Origin: Azoarcus sp.
GTDB lineage: Bacteria; Pseudomonadota; Gammaproteobacteria; Burkholderiales; Rhodocyclaceae
DNA length: 40,784 bases
Direction: 5' to 3'
NCBI GenBank assembly: GCA_023230755.1
Contig: JALNWS010000008.1
Coordinates: forward strand, 1 to 40,784
The position numbers and the translations under genes are program-made. The notes below the pieces were generated by a model. It was not told the DNA's origin and searched no databases. It saw only the letters and a list, made by a program, of their open reading frames with translations. Positions 34,388 to 40,258 of the stretch are shown here, in pieces (the stretch's first letter is position 1; each line of letters opens with the position of its first letter).

Positions 34388-34678
34388 ATGTCACTTGAAA
34401 TCGTCGACGCCTGCGTGGGGTGTTTCGCCTGCGAGCCCTTGTGCCCGAACAAGGCCATCTCCGCCGTCATGCAACCGGGCGAACCACTGTTCTTCATCAA
34501 CCCCGACAAGTGCACCGAGTGCCTTGGCGATCACGATCTGCCGCAATGTGCGGAGATCTGTCCGATCGAGGCGGCGATCGTCGATGAGTACGGCGAGCCG
34601 CTCAATCCCCTGGGGTCGCTGACGGGGATTCCGCTTCACCTGCTCGAGCAGATGAGGGAGGCGGAATGCCGACAGTAA
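34388..34678 (+). CDS. fdxN: FdxN-type 2[4Fe-4S] ferredoxin
   Basis: A 96-residue low-potential ferredoxin of the nifB-linked type. Two cluster motifs are visible: CVGCFACEPLCP (Cys9, 12, 15, 19) and CTECLGDHDLPQCAEICP (Cys42, 45, 54, 58), the second with the eight-residue spacing typical of nif ferredoxins. It starts 13 bp after nifB behind GGAGAG. Such ferredoxins are thought to serve NifB with electrons or clusters, or to feed nitrogenase. Its end overlaps the next gene by 13 bases. Confidence 0.93.
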   Translation: MSLEIVDACVGCFACEPLCPNKAISAVMQPGEPLFFINPDKCTECLGDHDLPQCAEICPIEAAIVDEYGEPLNPLGSLTGIPLHLLEQMREAECRQ

Positions 34679-35136
34679 GCCTGTGGTGGAAGCCCGGCTG
34701 CGCGACCAATACGCGCCAGATCGGGCTGCTGCGGGAGGCCGGCTGCGAGGTCGTCGTCCATGACCTCCTGACGGAGGCATGGACGGCTGATGCGCTGTCG
34801 GCCTTCTTCGGCGCCAGGCCGGTTCGCGAGTGGTTCAATCCGGCCGCCCCCGCGGTCAAGGCGGGGACAGTCGTCCCCACTGATTTCAGTGCGGAGGCCG
34901 CGCTTGCGCGTCTTGTTGCAGAGCCCTTGCTGATTCGTCGGCCGCTGATCGAGGTGAACGGCGAGCGTTGTTGTGGATTTGATGCCGTGTGGCTTGTACA
35001 GCGCGGGATCCGCCTGCTCGACGGGACCGTTCCGCAGGGCTGCAGCCATGCACACAGTGGCGACGTCGCTGAGTGCAAGCCCCCTCGCAACCCCGCGGCC
35101 TATTGCGCGCCACCGTCCGGAGCGAGTTTTCCATGA
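34666..35136 (+). CDS. NifO-like ArsC/Spx family nitrogenase-associated protein
   Basis: A 156-residue protein with the ArsC-type thioredoxin fold: MPTVSLWWKPGCATNTRQIG gives the CxxxT-like start of strand one and helix one, and RRPLIEVNGERCCGFD is the usual RPLI block. It matches the group called nitrogenase-associated protein or NifO, reported in Azotobacter to influence molybdenum use and nitrate effects on nitrogenase; the mechanism is not known. The C-terminal ~35 residues, rich in Cys and Pro, are variable. A GGGAGG ribosome site precedes the ATG at 34666, and both ends overlap neighbours, so translation is tightly coupled. Confidence 0.83.
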   Translation: MPTVSLWWKPGCATNTRQIGLLREAGCEVVVHDLLTEAWTADALSAFFGARPVREWFNPAAPAVKAGTVVPTDFSAEAALARLVAEPLLIRRPLIEVNGERCCGFDAVWLVQRGIRLLDGTVPQGCSHAHSGDVAECKPPRNPAAYCAPPSGASFP

Positions 35137-36422
35137 GCCGCGCCGGCGCAGTTCGTCCTGGCGAGCCGGTTGCCATTGCCCCGGATGTGTTCTGGGTGGG
35201 CGCGCTCGATCCCGACCTGCGCCAGTTCGACATCATCCTGCGCACGGCCAACGGCACCAGCTACAACGCCTACGCCGTGCGGGGAAGCAAGGGTGTGGCG
35301 GTCATCGATACGGTCAAGGCTGAATTTGCCGAGGAGTTCTTCGCGCGACTGTGGTCTTGCTGCCGTCCGGACGAGATCTGCGCCATCGTGCTCAACCACC
35401 TCGAACCCGACCACACGGGCGCACTGCCAGCCTTGCTCAAGGCTGCTCCTCAGGCCTCTCTCTACCTTTCCTGTCCGGCCCTGAAGATGCTCAAGGGGCT
35501 GGTCAAGGAAAGCCTGGACGAGGCCCGCATCATTGCGGTCGACGAGGATACGCGCGTCGATCTTGGTGGCCGCAGCCTGCGCTTCCTGTATACGCCTTAC
35601 CTGCACTGGCCGGATACGCAGTGTACCTGGGTCGAGGAGGAAGGGCTGTTGTTCTCGGGGGACGTATTCGGTTGTCATTTCTGCGATTCACGTCTGTTCA
35701 ACGACAGCGTCGGCGATTTCCGTTTTTCGTTCGACTACTACTACCAGCACATCATGCGGCCGTTCCGCGAGCATGTGCTGACCGCGCTCGACCTGATCGA
35801 GCCGCTGGCGCTGCGCCTCGTTGCCCCGGCACATGGTCCGATCCTGCGTGATGCGCCGGCGAACTATGTTCGACGCTACCGGCAGCTGGCCTCCCCCCTG
35901 CTGGCCAACGAGGCCGGTGGGCGCGAGAAAACCCTGCTGGTGTTCTACATCAGCGCCTACGGCAACACCGAGCGCATGGCCCAGGCCGTGCGTAACGGCG
36001 CTGAAGGCGTGGAGGGCGTTCGGGTCTCGATGTATGACCTTGCCGGCGGTGACCCCGGACCTTTCGTGGATCTGATCGAGGAGGCCGACGGTCTGGTGTT
36101 CGGCTCGCCCACGATCAATGGCGATGCGGTCAAGCCGGTGTGGGACCTGCTCTCGTCGCTGACGCTGGTCAAGGTCAAGGGCAAGTTCGGCGGCGCATTC
36201 GGCTCCTATGGCTGGAGCGGCGAGGCCGTCGGGCTGGTCGAGGACCGCCTGCGCGGACTCAAGCTTCGCGTCCCGCGACCCGGGGTGAAGGTCAAGCTCA
36301 TTCCCACCGACGAGGAGCTTGAGGGCTGCGCGGAACTTGGTCGGGAACTGGCCGAGCACCTTGTTGGCCGTGTCGCCCCCCGTCATATCGACTTTACCGC
36401 GCCCAACGCGCTTACCGCATAG
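35133..36422 (+). CDS. Flavodiiron protein (FprA/ROO type)
   Basis: A 429-residue protein that reduces O2 to water and/or NO to N2O. The N-terminal metallo-beta-lactamase-like domain keeps a full diiron ligand set: HLEPDH (His89, Glu91, Asp93, His94), His158 in PYLHWPD, Asp177 in FSGDVFG, and His234 in APAHGP. The C-terminal flavodoxin domain (from about 267) has FYISAYGNTERMAQAV and GSPTINGDAVKPVWDLL for FMN. There is no rubredoxin tail, so electrons must come from a separate carrier, perhaps the adjacent ferredoxins. ATG 35133 overlaps the preceding stop (ATGA) and has GGAG upstream; an upstream start at 35073 is less likely. Placed inside the nifB operon, it probably protects nitrogenase from oxygen or NO. 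Confidence 0.93.
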   Translation: MSRAGAVRPGEPVAIAPDVFWVGALDPDLRQFDIILRTANGTSYNAYAVRGSKGVAVIDTVKAEFAEEFFARLWSCCRPDEICAIVLNHLEPDHTGALPALLKAAPQASLYLSCPALKMLKGLVKESLDEARIIAVDEDTRVDLGGRSLRFLYTPYLHWPDTQCTWVEEEGLLFSGDVFGCHFCDSRLFNDSVGDFRFSFDYYYQHIMRPFREHVLTALDLIEPLALRLVAPAHGPILRDAPANYVRRYRQLASPLLANEAGGREKTLLVFYISAYGNTERMAQAVRNGAEGVEGVRVSMYDLAGGDPGPFVDLIEEADGLVFGSPTINGDAVKPVWDLLSSLTLVKVKGKFGGAFGSYGWSGEAVGLVEDRLRGLKLRVPRPGVKVKLIPTDEELEGCAELGRELAEHLVGRVAPRHIDFTAPNALTA

Positions 36423-36432
36423 GAGCCCGACC

Positions 36433-36720
36433 ATGCCCAAGGCCCAGGTCACGTTTGAAGACATTGGTGTCACCGTCACCGTCCCCGCCGGAACCCGCTT
36501 GATCGAGGTGTCGGAAAAGATCGGTGCCGGGCTCACCTACGGCTGCCGCGAGGGTGAGTGTGGCACCTGCATGATGAAGATCGTCACCGGCTCCGAGCAT
36601 CTGGCTACGCCTTCGGTGCTCGAGGACAAGGTGCTCAAGGAAAACTATGCAGGTGTTGCCAACCGGCTCGCGTGCCAGGCCCAGGTGCTGGGCGGGCATG
36701 TGGTGGTGCGGCCGGGCTGA
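36433..36720 (+). CDS. [2Fe-2S] ferredoxin
   Basis: A 95-residue plant-type ferredoxin. The cluster ligands are Cys38, Cys43, Cys46 (YGCREGECGTCMMKI) and Cys81 (RLACQAQVLGG). It starts 10 bp after the flavodiiron gene behind AGGAG. The sequence is short and neutral at its ends, without an export signal. It may donate electrons to the flavodiiron protein or to nitrogenase. The frame is open further upstream within the flavodiiron gene, but the ribosome site decides the start. Confidence 0.93.
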   Translation: MPKAQVTFEDIGVTVTVPAGTRLIEVSEKIGAGLTYGCREGECGTCMMKIVTGSEHLATPSVLEDKVLKENYAGVANRLACQAQVLGGHVVVRPG

Positions 36721-36774
36721 ACCCGACAACAACCGGCAGAGAGGCCATTCAATCAACTGCGTTGGAGTATCACC

Positions 36775-37137
36775 ATGCCTGACATCACCTTTTCAAGCCC
36801 GATTCACAAGGACAGGACGGTCTACGCCGTAGCTGGCTCACACACCCAGACCATCCTCAAGATCGCCAAGGACAACCACATCCCGATTGACTTCTCCTGT
36901 GAAGACGGTGAATGCGCGACCTGCATGGTCAAGATCACGCCACTCGGCAATCACGGGCAGCGTAGCGATCCGATGGCGAGTCGCCTCACCGACAAGGAGC
37001 TCGTCGTGTTGCGGGAGCACAAGAAGATCAACGGTGAGGATATCGAACGCATGCGCGTCGAAGACGTGTCGGTTACGCCGTGGCGCCTCGCCTGTCAGAT
37101 GATCCTGCGTGACGAGGATCTTTTGGTCGAGTACTGA
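36775..37137 (+). CDS. [2Fe-2S] ferredoxin, second copy with long insertion
   Basis: A 120-residue plant-type ferredoxin with Cys42, Cys47, Cys50 (DFSCEDGECATCMVKI) and Cys107 (RLACQMILRDEDLLVEY). About 25 residues (52-105) separate the third and fourth ligands more widely than in its neighbour, with a charged helix-like TDKELVVLREHKKINGED; this form is known from nif regions of several proteobacteria. The gap of 54 bp from the first ferredoxin shows no promoter. Electron donation to nitrogenase or cofactor assembly is likely but not shown. Confidence 0.92.
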   Translation: MPDITFSSPIHKDRTVYAVAGSHTQTILKIAKDNHIPIDFSCEDGECATCMVKITPLGNHGQRSDPMASRLTDKELVVLREHKKINGEDIERMRVEDVSVTPWRLACQMILRDEDLLVEY

Positions 37138-37209
37138 TCCGGTCGCGCGCATCGGCACGGGGCTGCCCGTCCGCTGCGCGCCGGATCGAACCGAAAGGAG
37201 TTTTTCATC

Positions 37210-37785
37210 ATGCTGGCACCCCTGAGCTTTCGGCCATCGCGCGTGCGCAGCGCATTGCATGTGCATCTGATGGATCATGCAAGCGGCCATCCGAACGACG
37301 AGCTCCTTGCGCATCTCATTGCGGGGTGGACGGTGGGCGAGGGCGCGCTGCCTGCAGACTTCGGACTTGGAGAGGTGCGCTTCGCCGCGTTGGTCGAGCG
37401 CCATTTTCCCGGCCTGATCTGGCGTCCGAACAAGGCCCTGGGGCCAACCCCCGTGCTCCATCCGGAGTTTGATGACCTGCTTCGATTCCTTGCCGCCAAT
37501 GCCGCCGATGTCGTGGCAGGTGCGTCCGACATGGCCGTGATCGTGGCGACCGCGTGCATGGGAAATGACCATCTCTGGCAGGATCTTGGTTTGCCATCAC
37601 GTCGGGAGCTGTCACAACTCATTTCGCTCAATTTTCCCGCGCTCGCCGAGGCCAACAATCGCGACATGAAGTGGAAGAAATTCCTCTACCGCGAGCTGTG
37701 CCAGCGCGAGGGCATTTACGTCTGCGCGTCCCCGTCGTGCGAGGCCTGCGCCGACTATGCCAATTGCTTCGGGCCCGAGGTTTGA
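37210..37785 (+). CDS. nifQ: NifQ, molybdenum delivery for FeMo-cofactor
   Basis: A 191-residue protein whose C-terminus carries the NifQ signature: MGNDHLWQDLGLPSRRELSQ, MKWKKFLYRELCQREG, then the cysteines of CASPSCEACADYANC (Cys172, 177, 180, 186; C-x4-C-x2-C-x5-C), which bind a Mo-Fe-S cluster. In the cell it passes molybdenum to the NifEN/NifH assembly of FeMo-co. A strong AAAGGAG (37194-37200) precedes the ATG at 37210. The 72-bp gap before it is GC-rich and can form an imperfect hairpin; I saw no good promoter there. It is 35 bp before draG. Confidence 0.96.
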   Translation: MLAPLSFRPSRVRSALHVHLMDHASGHPNDELLAHLIAGWTVGEGALPADFGLGEVRFAALVERHFPGLIWRPNKALGPTPVLHPEFDDLLRFLAANAADVVAGASDMAVIVATACMGNDHLWQDLGLPSRRELSQLISLNFPALAEANNRDMKWKKFLYRELCQREGIYVCASPSCEACADYANCFGPEV

Positions 37786-37820
37786 CTCCGCAGACGTTCC
37801 CGCGCCGCGCGCTGGTGGCG

Positions 37821-38741
37821 ATGCCGGATACCGTGCATGGCGTGTCGCGCGATATCTTGCGCGATCGGGCGTGCGGCGCGATGCTGGGTCTCGCGATTGG
37901 TGATGCGCTCGGTGCGACCGTAGAGTTCATGACGCCGCGCGAAATTGGTGCGCAGTACGGGGTACATGACAGGATCTGCGGTGGAGGCTGGCTACGCCTT
38001 GCCCCTGGTGATGTCACTGACGACACTACGATGACGCTTGCGTTGGCCGGGGCGTGGATCGATATGCAAGGCATGCCCGACGCGGAAGCCTGCGCCCTGG
38101 CCTTTGACGGGTGGATGCGCAGCAAACCCGTTGATATTGGCAATACGGTGCGCCGAGGCATCATACGCTGGCGCTTGAGCGGCAGCGCGGAGGCGCCACC
38201 ATCGTCCGATGCGGGCAACGGTGCGACCATGCGCTGCCTGCCGGTTGCCCTCGCCTGTTACGGCGCGGCCCCCGAGTTCGTTACACGGGCGGCGCTGATG
38301 CAGGCGCGCGTTACCCACAACAATCCCCTGACCGATGCCGCGACGCTGAGCGTGATCGAGATGGTTCAAACCGCGCTCGCGGGCTCGGGTGCCGATGAGA
38401 TCGTTGCGTGTGCAGACCGGCTGGTGTCGGCACATGCCGACTTCGACTACCGCGGCCGGCGCTGCGACAATCCCAGCGGGTACATCGTCGATACGATGCG
38501 GACGGTATGCCAGGCGATGGCCACCCAGGACGGCTTCAAGCCCGTGTTGGTCGATATCGTGAATCGCGGCGGCGACGCCGATACGACAGGGGCGATCGCC
38601 GGCATGGTGATGGGCGCGCTATGCGGTGAGCAGGCCTTGCCGCGGGAATGGCTGAGTGCGCTCAGACCGAGGGTGCGTGAGGCCTGCAGTCGAGATGCGT
38701 CCGCCCTGATCGAACTGTCGCCGGCGTATCGCATCCCGTAA
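37821..38741 (+). CDS. draG: Dinitrogenase reductase-activating glycohydrolase DraG
   Basis: A 306-residue ADP-ribosylglycohydrolase that removes ADP-ribose from the nitrogenase Fe protein and restores its activity. The dimanganese-binding residues lie in DVTDDTTM (64-71), AGNGATMR (131-138) and GGDADTTGAIAGMVMG (250-265), all intact. The start MPDTVHGVSRDILRDRACGA followed by MLGLAIGDALGATVEF is normal for the family; a GTG two codons upstream is possible and an earlier ATG at 37671 would run inside nifQ. No clear ribosome site is visible, so coupling to nifQ is likely. It ends the nifB operon and is convergent with the hemerythrin gene, while draT is about 1.5 kb away on the other strand. 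Confidence 0.95.
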   Translation: MPDTVHGVSRDILRDRACGAMLGLAIGDALGATVEFMTPREIGAQYGVHDRICGGGWLRLAPGDVTDDTTMTLALAGAWIDMQGMPDAEACALAFDGWMRSKPVDIGNTVRRGIIRWRLSGSAEAPPSSDAGNGATMRCLPVALACYGAAPEFVTRAALMQARVTHNNPLTDAATLSVIEMVQTALAGSGADEIVACADRLVSAHADFDYRGRRCDNPSGYIVDTMRTVCQAMATQDGFKPVLVDIVNRGGDADTTGAIAGMVMGALCGEQALPREWLSALRPRVREACSRDASALIELSPAYRIP

Positions 38742-38782
38742 ATGAGGCCCGGCGCGAAGCCAGGCCCCTGGCGCGTGCAGTT

Positions 38783-39178
38783 TCACGCTGCAGCGTGTTG
38801 CTTGCGCAGATGGGCGGCGAGGGCGGCGTCCATCGTCGACAGATGCAGGTCGAACCATTCCGGCAGGCTCTCGCGGACGTAAGCTCTGGCCACCAGAAGT
38901 CGCCCACCCTTCACACTGCGGTTGAACGCGCGCAGTTCGGCAAGTACCCGTTGATGCTCGCCAATGTGTTCTCCGGTGGCCGCAAACCGGCTGGAACGCA
39001 TCAGCGCATCTTCGGCAGAGAAATGCTCACGGCTGTGATCGAGCAGTTCGTTGAACAGTGCCGGAAAGCTGGCGTCGTCGGCGCTTGCCAGCCGGGTAAC
39101 GAGGCCGACAAAGGCGCGATGTGTTGCATCCATCCCGGCATTGCCGAGCGCGTGTCTGGCCTCGTCCCATTCGCGCAT
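38783..39178 (-). CDS. Bacteriohemerythrin
   Basis: A 131-residue four-helix-bundle non-haem di-iron oxygen-binding protein. Likely ligands are His20 (MDATHRAFV), His52 and Glu56 (HFSAEDALM), His71 and His75 (HIGEHQRVL), His112 and Asp117 (LHLSTMD), which is the full bacteriohemerythrin set. It starts 2 bp after the stop of the SIR2-like gene (TAACAATG), so both are on one transcript controlled by a sigma-54/NifA promoter. It may buffer, deliver or sense O2 in nitrogen-fixing cells. No separate terminator with a T run was found between it and draG; short GC inverted repeats lie around 38759-38772. Confidence 0.95.
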   Translation of the reverse strand: MREWDEARHALGNAGMDATHRAFVGLVTRLASADDASFPALFNELLDHSREHFSAEDALMRSSRFAATGEHIGEHQRVLAELRAFNRSVKGGRLLVARAYVRESLPEWFDLHLSTMDAALAAHLRKQHAAA

Positions 39179-39180
39179 TG

Positions 39181-40026
39181 TTAAGCGGCCTCGATCAGGG
39201 GCATGTCGGCCAGTTCGCGCCAGTCGGCATCGACCACTTCCAGCCCCAGCCGGGCACAGAAGCGCTTTTCCTTGTCGTTTGCGCCCGCAATCAGCGCCCA
39301 GCCTGCGGGCTCGCCGGCGCTGTAGATGAAGTCGGCAAGCAACATGCGGATGGTGTCACGATTCAGACGCGCGCCAAGCACCAGGTAGCGCAGCCCCTTG
39401 CGCCTTTCCTTCAGATAGGGCGGGATGGCAAAGCCACCCATGAGTTCGGTGATGTAATCGACGAAGTCGGCATCCGATGCAATCCAGTTCGGCTCCGGCC
39501 ACGGCGTGCCACAGGGTTTGAACAGGATGGGCGCGGCAGGGTCGATCGCGTTTTCGTCCTGCGCTGCGGTGTAGGCGCTTCCATCGTGGCTGAAGAGCTT
39601 GTAGCGCAACCCGCCGGCGATGCGGGCAATGCCCACGATCAGCGTATGGGGGCGACCTGCCCATGCCTGCTGGAGGCCGGTGTCACGGTTGAGGTCGATG
39701 ATATAGGGCAGGTGCAGCGCATTGAGCCAGTCATGCAGGGCGGCGCGGGACCATCCGGTATCGGCATAGATGGTCTCGAGTGCGCGGTTGACTGCATTGC
39801 GTCCGCGCTTGAGCTCAATGTTCATCGCGGCACGCGGAAACTCGTACATCAGCCGTGGCGCCATGGGCTGGCCGTTGTTGAGCGCGAGAATCAGTTCGTC
39901 GCTGGTGGCGGGGATCTTGGCGCCGGTTTTCCCGTGGGTGACATCTGCAAGGGCGTCGGCGCCGATGAAGGGAACCACGTCACCGGCGGCGAGGCCGGTG
40001 CGGATCTGGTCGAAGACGGTCGTCAT
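39181..40026 (-). CDS. SIR2-like domain protein, degenerate, in the nif regulon
   Basis: A 281-residue cytoplasmic protein with a SIR2-type (sirtuin-related) fold as far as I can read: VVPFIGADALADV at 18-29 resembles the GAG nucleotide-binding start; HLPYIIDLNRDTGLQQAW (105-122) aligns with the strand that carries the TxNxD motif; ILFKPCGTPWPEP (167-179) sits where K-x-H-G lies; and LRYLVLGARLNRDTIRMLLA (212-231) resembles the late G-x-x-x-x-D-x-x-x block. The catalytic histidine is thus Cys172 and other motif residues differ, so NAD hydrolysis or deacylation cannot be assumed. A strong AAGGAAG precedes the ATG at 40026; a GTG at 40206 would include the promoter. It lies between draT and hemerythrin and has a sigma-54/NifA promoter. 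I know of no assigned function. Confidence 0.72.
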   Translation of the reverse strand: MTTVFDQIRTGLAAGDVVPFIGADALADVTHGKTGAKIPATSDELILALNNGQPMAPRLMYEFPRAAMNIELKRGRNAVNRALETIYADTGWSRAALHDWLNALHLPYIIDLNRDTGLQQAWAGRPHTLIVGIARIAGGLRYKLFSHDGSAYTAAQDENAIDPAAPILFKPCGTPWPEPNWIASDADFVDYITELMGGFAIPPYLKERRKGLRYLVLGARLNRDTIRMLLADFIYSAGEPAGWALIAGANDKEKRFCARLGLEVVDADWRELADMPLIEAA

Positions 40027-40078
40027 GGGGCTTCCTTGTGGTGGCAGGGCGCGTACTTCGCGATTTCCTGCTTCGATC

Positions 40079-40094
40079 AGCAAGATCGATGCCA
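40079..40094 (-). promoter_or_regulatory. Sigma-54 promoter of the SIR2-like/hemerythrin operon
   Basis: Read on the minus strand the element is TGGCATCGATCTTGCT, with GG and GC 10 bases apart and the favoured TTGCT end. Predicted transcript start is near 40068, leaving about 41 nt of leader to the ATG at 40026. Confidence 0.88.
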
Positions 40095-40167
40095 CCGGAA
40101 CCCAGGCGCTCTGTCCCCTTGCCCCAGCGGTCCAGGGCGGCGATGGCGGCGTGGGGGCGTCCGCAGC

Positions 40168-40183
40168 TGTCGTGCGCCCGACA
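40168..40183. promoter_or_regulatory. NifA upstream activator sequence, proximal, SIR2-like/hemerythrin operon
   Basis: TGTCGTGCGCCCGACA matches TGT-N10-ACA with extended symmetry (TGTCG...CGACA), the same extended ends as the central rnf/nifLA site. Its centre is about 89 bp upstream of the sigma-54 element. Confidence 0.8.
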
Positions 40184-40189
40184 GGCCAA

Positions 40190-40205
40190 TGTCCGACTTC
40201 CGACA
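40190..40205. promoter_or_regulatory. NifA upstream activator sequence, distal, SIR2-like/hemerythrin operon
   Basis: TGTCCGACTTCCGACA matches TGT-N10-ACA. It is 22 bp from the proximal site, about two helical turns, and about 111 bp upstream of the promoter element. It lies 54 bp or more from the draT stop codon, in non-coding DNA. Confidence 0.78.
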
Positions 40206-40258
40206 AGTTTGTGCGGTGCCGTTCAGTGGCTTGTCATGGGGCGCAATACGCGCGGTGT

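Noticed and set aside
32743..34515. Antisense frame of 590 codons opposite nifB
   Set aside because: It covers the nifB promoter, the nifB gene and the start of fdxN, whose functions are certain; its protein is His/Leu/Arg-rich shadow sequence.
37154..37174. Possible sigma-54 promoter before nifQ
   Set aside because: GG-N10-GC spacing can be found, but the conserved TTGC and the leading TGGCA are missing and no NifA site is upstream.
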